Part shown: one piece after another, positions 46,559-56,881 of the stretch
Position numbering within the stretch: the first letter of the stretch is position 1
Layout of the letters: each line of letters opens with the position of its first letter
Source of the DNA: CBDFHF01 sp965247565
GTDB taxonomy: Bacteria; Pseudomonadota; Gammaproteobacteria; Methylococcales; Methylomonadaceae
Length of the DNA: 64,000 nucleotides
Assembly (NCBI GenBank): GCA_965247565.1
Contig: CBDFHF010000001.1
Span: 62,001-126,000, forward strand
Reading direction: 5' to 3'
Notes under the pieces: model-generated
Told to the model about the DNA's origin: nothing
Databases searched by the model: none
The model's input: only the letters and a program-made list of their open reading frames with translations
Translations under genes and position numbers: made by a program

Positions 46559-46726
46559 TCAATGACTTGGGTAAGCAGATTTTAATCTGCGATTTAATAT
46601 AACATTGCTAGAAATGGCAGCAGAAGCAAATAGTGCGGTGGAAATAATAAATTCTCCAGCGACAAAGCCAAAAATACCTGCGATAAAAAGTATGCCAATT
46701 AAAATATCTTTAAATAGTTCGCTCAT
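46559..46726 (-). CDS. Small two-helix membrane protein (55 residues)
   Basis: The start MSELFKDILIGIL sits behind GAGGATAAGAAA. Residues ~7–27 (ILIGILFIAGIFGFVAG) and ~28–43 (FIISTALFASAAISS) are hydrophobic, and the tail NRRLKSAYPSH is basic. The ribosome site and topology support a real microprotein. The family is unknown. It has no clear operon partner. The flanking gap (46727–47030) shows nothing else. Confidence 0.6.
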   Translation of the reverse strand: MSELFKDILIGILFIAGIFGFVAGEFIISTALFASAAISSNVILNRRLKSAYPSH

Positions 46727-47030
46727 TTTCTTATCCTCACATAAATTAAGATATGTGTCGTGCCGACACGATTAGAATATAGTTATTAATTATTAATAGT
46801 ACAATGTTTAAAAAAGTAGATAAATTGTTCCTAAATTAGAAACAATTGGTCGTGAGGCAATCTACTGGGCGTGCTTTGCTGAGGGCTAAATACAATAGCA
46901 AACGAAATGATGGCTCAGATAAATTATTGAGCTTCGTGTTTTCTATATGCGGATAGTCGTCGAATTTACTTTATTTTTATCTGGGCAAATTTGCGATAAT
47001 GATCGGCCATCATTTTATTAGGTATGTCAT

Positions 47031-47939
47031 ATGTGGTTTAAAAATCTTAGCATTTTCCGTCTTACTGAAGACTTCGTCTTGACCCAAGATGAATTAGAAC
47101 AAAAACTTGAGGCCTTACCTTTTCGTCCTTGCGGTGGTCACGAAGAATCTACCTTTGGTTGGACTTCGCCTGTAGGTAAATCATCACCGTCTTTGGTGCA
47201 CAGTGCTAACGGATTTATGATGATTTGCGGTAAAAAGGAGGAAAAGGTGTTGCCTTCGGCGGTTGTAAATGAAATGGTTCAGGAAAAAATTCTCGCTACA
47301 GAAGAAGAGCAAGGTCGCAAGTTATCTAAGAAAGAGCGTACCGCTATTAAAGATGAGTTGATCTTTGAGTTATTGCCAAAAGCATTCACATTCTCCCGCA
47401 AGACATATGCCTACCTAGACCCTAAAGGACATTGGCTAATTGTCGACTCAGCTTCAGCAAAAAAAGCAGAAGATTTGCTCAGTCATTTGCGCAAGTGTTT
47501 AGGCTCATTGCCAGCCGTACCCTTAAATACAATTGAAAAACCAGTTGTGACCCTAACTCAATGGCTGATTAATAATCAAACTCCGAACGATATTATGATT
47601 GAGGATGAGTGCGAATTGCGAGCGCCAGAAGAGGAGGGCGGTATTATTCGTTGCAAACGCCATGACCTAGCGTTGCCTGAAATTAAAAATCACCTTGATA
47701 CCGGTAAAGTAGCCATTAAGCTGGCCATCAGTTGGGCAGATCGTCTCTCGTTTGTGATTGATGAGCATTTGTCTATCAAGCGTCTGCGCTTTCTTGAGCT
47801 CATTCAGGATCAGGTAGCTGATATTGAATCTGCTGATGAAATTGAACAATTTGATGTGGATTTTTCGATTATGTCTCTGGAGCTTTCCAATTTTCTACCT
47901 AGATTATTGGAGCTTTTTGGTGGCGAAAATAAATCTTAA
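47031..47939 (+). CDS. rdgC: Recombination-associated protein RdgC
   Basis: RdgC is a ring-shaped DNA-binding protein that restrains RecA. The protein is 302 residues, with the family opening MWFKNLSIFRLTEDF, then LSKKERTAIKDELIFELLP and RKTYAYLDP. It is cytoplasmic. A TTAGG element precedes the ATG. It is a single-gene unit with its own terminator. Confidence 0.95.
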   Translation: MWFKNLSIFRLTEDFVLTQDELEQKLEALPFRPCGGHEESTFGWTSPVGKSSPSLVHSANGFMMICGKKEEKVLPSAVVNEMVQEKILATEEEQGRKLSKKERTAIKDELIFELLPKAFTFSRKTYAYLDPKGHWLIVDSASAKKAEDLLSHLRKCLGSLPAVPLNTIEKPVVTLTQWLINNQTPNDIMIEDECELRAPEEEGGIIRCKRHDLALPEIKNHLDTGKVAIKLAISWADRLSFVIDEHLSIKRLRFLELIQDQVADIESADEIEQFDVDFSIMSLELSNFLPRLLELFGGENKS

Positions 47940-47950
47940 CCCATAAAAAA

Positions 47951-47981
47951 AGCCCGACAGAATAATCTGCCGGGCTTTTTT
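47951..47981. terminator. Bidirectional rho-independent terminator
   Basis: AGCCCGACAGA and TCTGCCGGGCT pair with one mismatch. A run of six T follows on the plus strand and a run of A precedes it, so it can serve both rdgC and the convergent lipoprotein gene. Confidence 0.9.
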
Positions 47982-48004
47982 GTTGTTCTTAATTCAGTAA
48001 TGAA

Positions 48005-48283
48005 TTATTTCATCATTGATTTTTTGAACATGTGATCCAATTTGCTATTGGTGTCTTGTGCGTATTGAGCAGCACGGTTAGCAGCGGCTTCAGCAGCAGC
48101 AGCGGTTGAGGCCGCAGAGGCAGCAGCTGATTGAGCAGCAGCAGCGTCAGAAGAGGCTTGAGCAACAGAAGTCTTCAAGCCATCAATCTGTGACTGTAAG
48201 TTTTCGATATCTGAATTACTAGCACAACCAACAACTAAGCTAGCTGCTAAAGCGATCATTGACAATTTCATTACTTTTTTCAT
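48005..48283 (-). CDS. Alanine-zipper lipoprotein, Lpp/OprI-like
   Basis: This 92-residue protein has a lipoprotein signal (MKKVMKLSMIALAASL; lipobox VVGC) followed by a helix with a heptad pattern of alanines (AAAAQSAAASAASTAA). It ends in FKKSMMK, with a C-terminal lysine as in Lpp and OprI, where L,D-transpeptidases attach the lysine to peptidoglycan. The start is taken at the ATG after AAGGAAAG. The neighbouring gene encodes an L,D-transpeptidase. Confidence 0.85.
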   Translation of the reverse strand: MKKVMKLSMIALAASLVVGCASNSDIENLQSQIDGLKTSVAQASSDAAAAQSAAASAASTAAAAEAAANRAAQYAQDTNSKLDHMFKKSMMK

Positions 48284-48368
48284 ATTACTTTCCTTCATCA
48301 GAGTTATTACTACAAAAAAACTTTATAGCTGGGAATAATTCTAGCATCGTTTCACAGGTTTTCCAGTT

Positions 48369-48911
48369 TTATTTTATCTTTACGACAGTCCCTGTATCGA
48401 TTAGCTGACTTAAGTGATCAATTTGGCCGTTAGTCAGGGCAATGCATCCATGAGTCCAGTCAAATGTCTCGTGAACTCTCACATCTGCCCTGCCTAATCC
48501 ATGAATACCAATTTGTCCTCCCATAGGTGTATTTTGAGGAGGTATTTGATTAAATTGATGGGCCGTCGCGATCCGTTCATAAGTGTAATGATCAATAATT
48601 CCCTTCGCCAAAGCATGTTTAGCATCTTCTATCGAAGGGTAGGTCAAGCCAAAAAACTTTCGGAAATTACTTTTTTCACCAACCCATCCAATCCTATAAC
48701 TCCCATAGGGCGTGATATTATCACCTCGGTGGGTTTTTGAGCCAGCACCGCCTCGACCAATGGCAATCTGGTTTATGGTTTCGAGAGTTCGCTCGCCTTC
48801 TTTCACCTCGATTTTACGCGCTTTAGTGTCGACTAAAAGCCAGATATTACCATTTGCCGCTGCTGATACAGCAAACACACTACAACAAAACAATAAACCA
48901 ATTCGTAACAT
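48369..48911 (-). CDS. L,D-transpeptidase (YkuD domain), exported
   Basis: The protein is 180 residues with a short signal peptide (MLRIGLLFCCSVFAVSA). The YkuD catalytic motif is IGIHGLGR … DWTHGCIALTN, with the Cys of THGC as nucleophile. Such enzymes make peptidoglycan cross-links or attach Lpp-type lipoproteins in the periplasm. It lies 85 bases upstream of, and in the same direction as, the Lpp-like gene, so they may function together. Confidence 0.9.
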   Translation of the reverse strand: MLRIGLLFCCSVFAVSAAANGNIWLLVDTKARKIEVKEGERTLETINQIAIGRGGAGSKTHRGDNITPYGSYRIGWVGEKSNFRKFFGLTYPSIEDAKHALAKGIIDHYTYERIATAHQFNQIPPQNTPMGGQIGIHGLGRADVRVHETFDWTHGCIALTNGQIDHLSQLIDTGTVVKIK

Positions 48912-48930
48912 ACAAACATTTACTCTATAA

Positions 48931-50619
<1,689 letters not shown>

Positions 50620-50629
50620 TTTGCAATAA

Positions 50630-50669
50630 CGGATAACAACCTCAGATAATTCCGAGAGGTTGTTATCCG
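50630..50669. terminator. Stem-loop between convergent pgm and rho
   Basis: CGGATAACAACCTC and GAGGTTGTTATCCG form a perfect 14-base stem. The T-runs are weak, but the convergent position suggests termination in both directions. Confidence 0.65.
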
Positions 50670-50677
50670 GGAAAATT

Positions 50678-51934
50678 TTACCGCTTCATTGAATCAAAAA
50701 ATTCTGCATTGGTTTTGAAATCTTTCAATTTACCAATCAAGAATTCTGAAGCGGCCATTTCATCCATGGGTTGTAGAATTTTACGCAAAATCCAGGTTTT
50801 TTGAAGTGTATCAGGATCAACCAGATATTCTTCCCTGCGGGTGCCGGAACGGTTAATATTAATGGCGGGGTAAATCCGTTTTTCGGCGATTTTACGGTCT
50901 AAATGCAACTCCATGTTGCCGGTACCTTTAAACTCCTCATAGATGACTTCATCCATTCTGGAGCCAGTATCAACCAAGGCGGTTGCAATAATTGTCAAGC
51001 TGCCACCTTCTTCGATATTTCTTGCCGCACCGAAAAAACGCTTGGGTTTTTCTAAGGCATTCGCATCGACACCACCGGTTAATATCTTGCCAGAAGAAGG
51101 TACTACGGTGTTGTAAGCTCGTGCTAAACGCGTGATTGAGTCTAACAAAATAACTACATCGTGTTTGTGTTCCACTAAACGCCGGGCTTTTTCGATAACC
51201 ATCTCAGCGACTTGAACATGACGAGTGGCAGGCTCATCAAAAGTGCTGGAAATCACTTCACCGCGTACGCAACGTTCCATCTCCGTGACTTCTTCTGGTC
51301 GTTCATCAATTAGCAGTACGATTAGATAACATTCTGGATTTTGCTCTGCAATGGCCTGTGCCAGACTTTGCAGAATCATGGTTTTACCGGCTTTAGGTGG
51401 TGATACGATCAAGCCACGTTGGCCCTTGCCGATAGGGGCAATTAAATCAATGATACGGCCGGTTAAATCTTCGCTGGTGCCGTTGCCTTGTTCCAATACA
51501 AAGCGTTGTTTGGCAAATAGGGGTGTTAAATTGGAGAAGTGGATCTTGTTTTTGGTATTTTCGGGAGGCTCAAAATTGATTTGTTCAACTTTGAGCATAG
51601 CGAAGTAACGTTCGTTATCTTTTGGTGGTCTGATTTTGCCGCTAATGGTATCGCCGGTTTTTAATGAGAAGCGTCTAATTTGGCTGGGCGAGACATAAAT
51701 ATCATCGGGACCCGCTAGATACGAACATCCCGGTGTCCGTAAAAAACCAAAACCATCTGTTAAAATTTCCAACACACCGTCGCCGTATATATCATCCCCG
51801 GCTTTTGCCTGCTTTTTTAAAATGGCAAAAATTAAGTCTTGTTTTCGCGATCTGGCGACGTTTTCAAGTCCTAAGGACTCGGCTATTTCGATAACTTCAC
51901 TGATTTGTTTTAGTTTTAACTCGGTTAGATTCAT
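50678..51934 (-). CDS. rho: Transcription termination factor Rho
   Basis: Rho is the hexameric RNA-dependent ATPase that ends transcription. The protein is 418 residues, almost the E. coli length. It has the N-terminal MNLTELK, the cold-shock-like RNA-binding domain ([21 protein letters not shown]), Walker A PPKAGKT, Walker B VILLDSI and the Q-loop [11 protein letters not shown]. The ATG at 51934 fits the family; an earlier ATG (MPFF) does not. A ~180-base region between trxA and rho could hold the usual autoregulatory leader. Confidence 0.97.
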   Translation of the reverse strand: MNLTELKLKQISEVIEIAESLGLENVARSRKQDLIFAILKKQAKAGDDIYGDGVLEILTDGFGFLRTPGCSYLAGPDDIYVSPSQIRRFSLKTGDTISGKIRPPKDNERYFAMLKVEQINFEPPENTKNKIHFSNLTPLFAKQRFVLEQGNGTSEDLTGRIIDLIAPIGKGQRGLIVSPPKAGKTMILQSLAQAIAEQNPECYLIVLLIDERPEEVTEMERCVRGEVISSTFDEPATRHVQVAEMVIEKARRLVEHKHDVVILLDSITRLARAYNTVVPSSGKILTGGVDANALEKPKRFFGAARNIEEGGSLTIIATALVDTGSRMDEVIYEEFKGTGNMELHLDRKIAEKRIYPAININRSGTRREEYLVDPDTLQKTWILRKILQPMDEMAASEFLIGKLKDFKTNAEFFDSMKR

Positions 51935-52115
51935 AAAAAAAGGCAACTCGAAAAATAAGATATACGGTAAGACACCGTAACGACTGGAAAGGATTTAGGT
52001 AAGGGGTTAGTTTATCGGACGATATGCGAATGCACTTGAATAGCACATAGGCTCAGTATAGCCCACATGCACCAGCCCGTCCAACGTTTTGTAACGGGCC
52101 AAGCGATGAGATCGG

Positions 52116-52442
52116 TTATATATTACTATCAATAAAAGTAGCGAGCTGTGATTTTGTCAACGCACCCACTTTCGTTGCTTCAACTTCCCCATTTTTAAAT
52201 AGCATAAGCGTAGGTATACCGCGTACACCATAATGCTGTGGTGTCTCTGGATTATCGTCTATGTTGATTTTTGCGACAATCAATTTACCTGCATAATCTT
52301 TAGCAATTTCATTCAATACGGGTGCAATCATTTTGCATGGCCCACACCATTCAGCCCAATAGTCAACTAAAACTGGGCCACTAGCTTTAAGAACAGTTTC
52401 ATTAAATTCGCTATCATTTACATGAAGGACGGCATCGCTCAC
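52116..52442 (-). CDS. trxA: Thioredoxin
   Basis: The protein is 108 residues with the redox motif EWCGPCKM and the cis-proline loop GIPTLML. It is a cytoplasmic disulfide reductase. The start is a GTG at 52442 behind GGAGAAATA. An upstream in-frame ATG would add 19 residues that do not match thioredoxin. It precedes rho in the same direction, as in E. coli, and diverges from rhlB. Confidence 0.96.
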   Translation of the reverse strand: MSDAVLHVNDSEFNETVLKASGPVLVDYWAEWCGPCKMIAPVLNEIAKDYAGKLIVAKINIDDNPETPQHYGVRGIPTLMLFKNGEVEATKVGALTKSQLATFIDSNI

Positions 52443-52540
52443 ACTATTTCTCCAACAATTAAAAAAGAAAACTATAGGAGGGATAAAGAGAGTAGTCAAT
52501 CAATTTTATCCAATTTGTTTTTTACGTTATGCTACTCACC

Positions 52541-53875
52541 ATGAATACTACTCACTTAACGCAAACTCGCTTCAGCAATCTTGAGTTGTCTGATTCTATC
52601 CTACATAGCTTAAAAGATGCCGGTTTTGATTACTGCACCCCTATTCAGGATAAAACCTTGCCCTTATCTTTGCGTGGCAAAGATATTGCTGGTCAGGCAC
52701 AAACGGGCACAGGCAAGACCGCGACTTTCCTGCTGGCCACATTTCAGTATCTGATTAATGATGGCGAGGAAGATATAGAAACTGATGCTGATGTCGATGA
52801 CTTAGACGAGCCTGTTCCGCAAAAGCCAGTCACTAAAGTTAGAAAAATTCATTTTCCCAGAGCCGTTATTCTCGCGCCAACGCGAGAGTTAGCCATACAA
52901 ATTCACAAAGACGCTTTAGTATTGAGCAAACATCTCAATCTTAAATTTGCGTTGATTTATGGCGGGACGGATTACCAGAAGCAATTAGATAGCATTAAAT
53001 CTAATGTCGATATCATTATTGGTACGCCGGGCCGAATTATTGATTTTTATCGACAAAATGCTTTTACCCTAGACCATGTCAAAGTAACAGTTATGGATGA
53101 AGCTGATCGCATGTTTGATCTGGGATTTATCAAAGATATACGTTACCTATTAAAGCGTATGCCGCCGCCCGAACAACGCTTGAACCTGCTGTTTTCAGCA
53201 ACACTATCTTATAAAGTTACAGAATTGGCTTATGAGCACATGAATAATCCAGTTTTGGTAAAGATTGAAAGTGAGGAGGTTACATCCAAAGCCATTCAAC
53301 AAAGTGCGTACTGTCCGGCGAATGATCAAAAAATCGCCTTGCTGATAGGTATTTTGAATCAGCACCAACCGCAGCGCAGCATTATTTTTGTCAACACTAA
53401 ACGCTGCGCTGAAATGCTTAATGACACACTGAACGCCAATGGCTATAAAACCTCAGCACTGAGTGGTGATGTTGCGCAGGAGAAGCGTCAGCGTATCCTG
53501 AATGACTTCCAGGACAACAAGATTACGTTATTAATCGCCACCGACGTTGCCGCCAGAGGCCTGCATATTCCCGATGTCTCACATGTCTTTAATTATGATT
53601 TACCGCAAGATGTAGAGGATTATGTGCATCGCATCGGTCGCACAGCTCGATTCGGTGCCAGTGGTGAAGCAATTAGCTTTATCTGTGAAGACTACGCCTA
53701 CTCTATGCCTGACATAGAAGCGTTTATAGGTCAAAAAATCCCGGTTAAAGCAATGAGTGCCGATTTATTAGCGGAAGTTGTTAAACCGGAAAGAAGACCG
53801 GAGAATCATCGCTCAACTCAACCACATAAACGCCCAGGTCAATCTAAAAGTCGCAAACCTAAAGCCCCAGCATAA
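52541..53875 (+). CDS. rhlB: DEAD-box RNA helicase RhlB
   Basis: This 444-residue helicase has the Q motif and motifs I (QTGTGKT), II (MDEADRM), III (SATLS) and VI (VHRIGRTAR). RhlB belongs to the RNA degradosome in gammaproteobacteria. The position divergent from trxA–rho is the E. coli arrangement. Residues ~75–100 hold an acidic insert (DGEEDIETDADVDDLDE), and the C-terminus is basic and Pro-rich (RPGQSKSRKPKAPA) for RNA binding. It overlaps the convergent yrfG by 17 bases. Confidence 0.93.
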   Translation: MNTTHLTQTRFSNLELSDSILHSLKDAGFDYCTPIQDKTLPLSLRGKDIAGQAQTGTGKTATFLLATFQYLINDGEEDIETDADVDDLDEPVPQKPVTKVRKIHFPRAVILAPTRELAIQIHKDALVLSKHLNLKFALIYGGTDYQKQLDSIKSNVDIIIGTPGRIIDFYRQNAFTLDHVKVTVMDEADRMFDLGFIKDIRYLLKRMPPPEQRLNLLFSATLSYKVTELAYEHMNNPVLVKIESEEVTSKAIQQSAYCPANDQKIALLIGILNQHQPQRSIIFVNTKRCAEMLNDTLNANGYKTSALSGDVAQEKRQRILNDFQDNKITLLIATDVAARGLHIPDVSHVFNYDLPQDVEDYVHRIGRTARFGASGEAISFICEDYAYSMPDIEAFIGQKIPVKAMSADLLAEVVKPERRPENHRSTQPHKRPGQSKSRKPKAPA

Positions 53876-54515
53876 GCTCTCGGAAGTCTTCGATTGCCAC
53901 GAAATCAGAAATAGTTCGTTTAGGCTGTTGGGTGTCTGGCTTGGCAACAGAGATTAAATAACCTATCCCGAATTGTTTGGCAGAATTCAAAACTGCCAAA
54001 CTATCGTCAATCAATAGTGTTGATTCCTTGGCAAAAGATTGCTGTTGCTGAAGCAATCCCCAAAATGACGGGTCTTCTTTGGGTAAACCCAAATCATGTG
54101 AACTGATAATGCCATTAAAAAAAGGTTGTAAACAGGTTTTTTCCATCTTTAAAGCCAAACTATCCCGGTGTGCGTTTGTGACTAAGAATATCTGTTTAGA
54201 TGTTTGTCTTATTTTTTCCAGAAAATCCACGACATGCGGTAACACAGCAATTAACCCGGAAAGCTCCGCTTTAAGGCCAGCAATATCAAGATTCAACTCT
54301 TTGCTCCAGTAATCTAAGCAATACCACTCAAGCTTGCCCTCCATGTTTTTAAATCGAGGGACCAAAGCTAGCTTCGCCTGCTCAACTGACAGTTGATGCA
54401 GTTCTGCATATTTGAGCGGTACAAATTCTTTCCAAAAATGGTTATCAAAATTTAAATCCAGTAAAGTACCGTCCATATCCAATAATACCGTATTAATTTT
54501 TTCCCATTCGATCAT
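53859..54515 (-). CDS. yrfG: HAD-family nucleotidase (YrfG-like GMP/IMP 5′-nucleotidase)
   Basis: This 218-residue HAD hydrolase has the DxD nucleophile motif LLDMDGTLLDL, motif II VTNAH and the DDSLAVL acidic motif. It would dephosphorylate purine nucleotides. It lies divergently beside nudE, as in E. coli where yrfG and nudE are neighbours, and converges with rhlB. Confidence 0.9.
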   Translation of the reverse strand: MIEWEKINTVLLDMDGTLLDLNFDNHFWKEFVPLKYAELHQLSVEQAKLALVPRFKNMEGKLEWYCLDYWSKELNLDIAGLKAELSGLIAVLPHVVDFLEKIRQTSKQIFLVTNAHRDSLALKMEKTCLQPFFNGIISSHDLGLPKEDPSFWGLLQQQQSFAKESTLLIDDSLAVLNSAKQFGIGYLISVAKPDTQQPKRTISDFVAIEDFRELMLGL

Positions 54516-54560
54516 AAGAGTACGTTATATTTAGTAAAAATTATCTGACAAAATATCATA

Positions 54561-55109
54561 ATGGCTGAAAAACCGATCATCCTCAATAAAACTACGATCG
54601 CAAAAAGCCGATTATTTCGCATTGAGTCGCTTGATATAGAATTTAGTAATGGTCAACAACGAAATTATGAACGCTTGGCTCGGGGAAATCCCGGCGGTGC
54701 TGTATTGGTCATACCCATGCTGGATGATAATACCGTGTTATTAATCCGGGAATACTCGGCTGGTGTGCATCGTTACGAGCTGGGCTTGCCAAAGGGTAAG
54801 ACCGACGCGGGTGAATCTTTTTTAGAAGCAGCAAACAGAGAACTTAAAGAAGAGGTTGGCTACGGAGCTAGAAATTTACATCATCTAAGCTCTTTCTCCT
54901 TAGCGCCTTCTTATCTTGAGCACATGACAGAGATCATTTTGGCTCAAGACTTATATCAGCAAAAGCTGCCGGGCGATGAACCTGAAGAACTTGAAGTTGT
55001 TCCTTGGCAGCTGACCAACATCAATGCTTTATTGGCTACTGGAGAGTGTACAGAAGCTCGCTCCATCGCTGCACTGTTTATGGCTGTAGAATATTTCAAA
55101 GGTCAATAA
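54561..55109 (+). CDS. nudE: ADP compounds hydrolase NudE (Nudix)
   Basis: This 182-residue Nudix hydrolase cleaves ADP-ribose, AP3A and NADH. The Nudix box reads GLPKGKTDAGESFLEAANRELKEEVG in parts (GxPKG…REL.EEVG). The family start MAEKPIIL and the conserved nucleotide region HHLSSFSLAPSYLEH are present. It is convergent with batD, six bases away. Confidence 0.93.
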   Translation: MAEKPIILNKTTIAKSRLFRIESLDIEFSNGQQRNYERLARGNPGGAVLVIPMLDDNTVLLIREYSAGVHRYELGLPKGKTDAGESFLEAANRELKEEVGYGARNLHHLSSFSLAPSYLEHMTEIILAQDLYQQKLPGDEPEELEVVPWQLTNINALLATGECTEARSIAALFMAVEYFKGQ

Positions 55110-55115
55110 ATCAGT

Positions 55116-56855
55116 CTACAGCCGGTAAAGCGGTTCTAATTCTTGCTGATCTTTTTGAGCTATTTTGGGGCTGGCTTTCTGCTCAATAAATACCTGGAAC
55201 AGTTTCTTGCCTTGCCACTCCGCAGTATGTTGGCTATATAAAATCTGGTTTAAATGTAACATTTCATCCCGCAATCTGGCATCACATAAGGTAGCTGTTG
55301 CTCCCAAACTGGTAGTGTTAAATTGTTGCCGTCCCCAGTTGATTAAGGCGTCTTTAGCCGCTCGGGCGTCATTTGTAGTGCAAGCACGCTTCAATTTCTT
55401 AATGGTGTCTTCTAACTGTCGATTAGGCTCGTTAACTGTTGCAGCCGGTTTGCTCAACTTGTTCTTAAAAAGAAAATAGCCGATGGTGGTGAGCCAGCCC
55501 AACGCTAAACCAACCGAAACCCAAAGCCAAGTATTGTCGGTTTGTTTGACATCCTGAATAGTTGGCGTGGTGATTGTATTGGATGTTTGAGGTTCAGCGA
55601 TTGATGGTTCAACAGCTTTGGGCGCCTCAGTTTGAGCGCCGGGCGTTCCAACAGCGGTAATTGTTGTTTCAGGGATGGCGGCTTCTTCGATTTTTTGGCT
55701 GCGGGTATTAAACCAATGCACTTTTATGGCCGGTAACTTATAACTGCCGGGTTTCGACAAAATTAAAGCAATTTTTTCCTCCCGAAAAGCTACTATGCCT
55801 TCCGGTTTTTTTTGTTCTTTTAATACCGGTTGATCCGGATAGCTTTTTAAATAGTCATCGGTTTTTGATGTATTTAATTCCGGTAATTGTCCCACCGTAG
55901 TTCCGCTCGCCATCAGCGATAATGTTCTGGTTAATGGTTCACCCACTTTAATTTGCTGATTGTCACCAGACCACTCCTGTTTTAAAACCAATTGTTCTGC
56001 AGAAAGCCAATGCGAACCGTTGAAAGCTGCCGGTGCCGGTCTTACATTCAATACGATTGGTTTAGACTTAATGCTCCTGGTTTTCGTCGCTTGTGAGTTA
56101 AAAAAACCAGAAAAACTGGGGCGACTATTGATGATTACCTCAGCGGTCAATGTTAGCGGTTTGATGGTCAACTGGCCGCTTTTTTGAGGAAAGATAGCAT
56201 AGCGTCGCTCAATGACAGAATAATCGATGCCACCTAGCTGAGCGTTGTATTTACTGTCTTCACCTAGTTTTTCAATCACTGCATCGGCAATTTCAGGTTC
56301 GTTTAAACTAGCCTGGGCAATATTAACGCGTACATACAATCTCATCGTGTAAATAACTTGCGATTGTACATAAGGATCATTGGGGGTGGCCTCAACCTCC
56401 AAGAACAAATCTTCTTCCGTGTTGATGTCTTTTTTTATCGGGCCTTGGGTCACATCTATTCCCAGAGTCTGGCTGGCATCATTGCCAAATTTTATCTCGG
56501 GTATTATCAGATTGCCGGCCTGTTTGGCCATCACGTTCAGCGTCCACTGGATGGCTTTAGTTGATTTACCGTTAATCCACGACGAGCTGCTACTCTGGCT
56601 TTGGTTGAGTATCTGAAAATCCTCTTCTAATGGGGAAAAGTCAGGGTTGCCGTCGGGTTCTTCATTAGCGCTAAAAGTAATCTGGAATGATTCATCCATA
56701 CTGACAGGATTACGATCTACCGATACATTAATTTGCGCAGCAAAAGTCGAGGGTGAAGCAAGGCAGAACAATACCAAAAACCAAAATATTTTTGTCTGAA
56801 GTAATTTAATTTTAAAGAGAGTTATTGCTTTCATAGAAATTATCGTCTGTGTCAT
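55116..56855 (-). CDS. batD: BatD-like aerotolerance protein
   Basis: The protein is ~579 residues with a signal peptide (KIFWFLVLFCLASPSTFAAQ). Several β-sandwich domains follow (DUF-like BatD repeats), then a transmembrane helix (~445–465, WLWVSVGLALGWLTTIGYFLF) and a helical cytoplasmic tail. It is the last gene of the moxR–bat operon and converges with nudE. The start is uncertain: a TTG at 56888 overlaps batB. The ATG at 56855 is preferred. Its biochemical role is unclear in all organisms. Confidence 0.88.
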   Translation of the reverse strand: MTQTIISMKAITLFKIKLLQTKIFWFLVLFCLASPSTFAAQINVSVDRNPVSMDESFQITFSANEEPDGNPDFSPLEEDFQILNQSQSSSSSWINGKSTKAIQWTLNVMAKQAGNLIIPEIKFGNDASQTLGIDVTQGPIKKDINTEEDLFLEVEATPNDPYVQSQVIYTMRLYVRVNIAQASLNEPEIADAVIEKLGEDSKYNAQLGGIDYSVIERRYAIFPQKSGQLTIKPLTLTAEVIINSRPSFSGFFNSQATKTRSIKSKPIVLNVRPAPAAFNGSHWLSAEQLVLKQEWSGDNQQIKVGEPLTRTLSLMASGTTVGQLPELNTSKTDDYLKSYPDQPVLKEQKKPEGIVAFREEKIALILSKPGSYKLPAIKVHWFNTRSQKIEEAAIPETTITAVGTPGAQTEAPKAVEPSIAEPQTSNTITTPTIQDVKQTDNTWLWVSVGLALGWLTTIGYFLFKNKLSKPAATVNEPNRQLEDTIKKLKRACTTNDARAAKDALINWGRQQFNTTSLGATATLCDARLRDEMLHLNQILYSQHTAEWQGKKLFQVFIEQKASPKIAQKDQQELEPLYRL

Positions 56856-56881
56856 TAACTTCGTAGCCTTACTTGCAAGAA

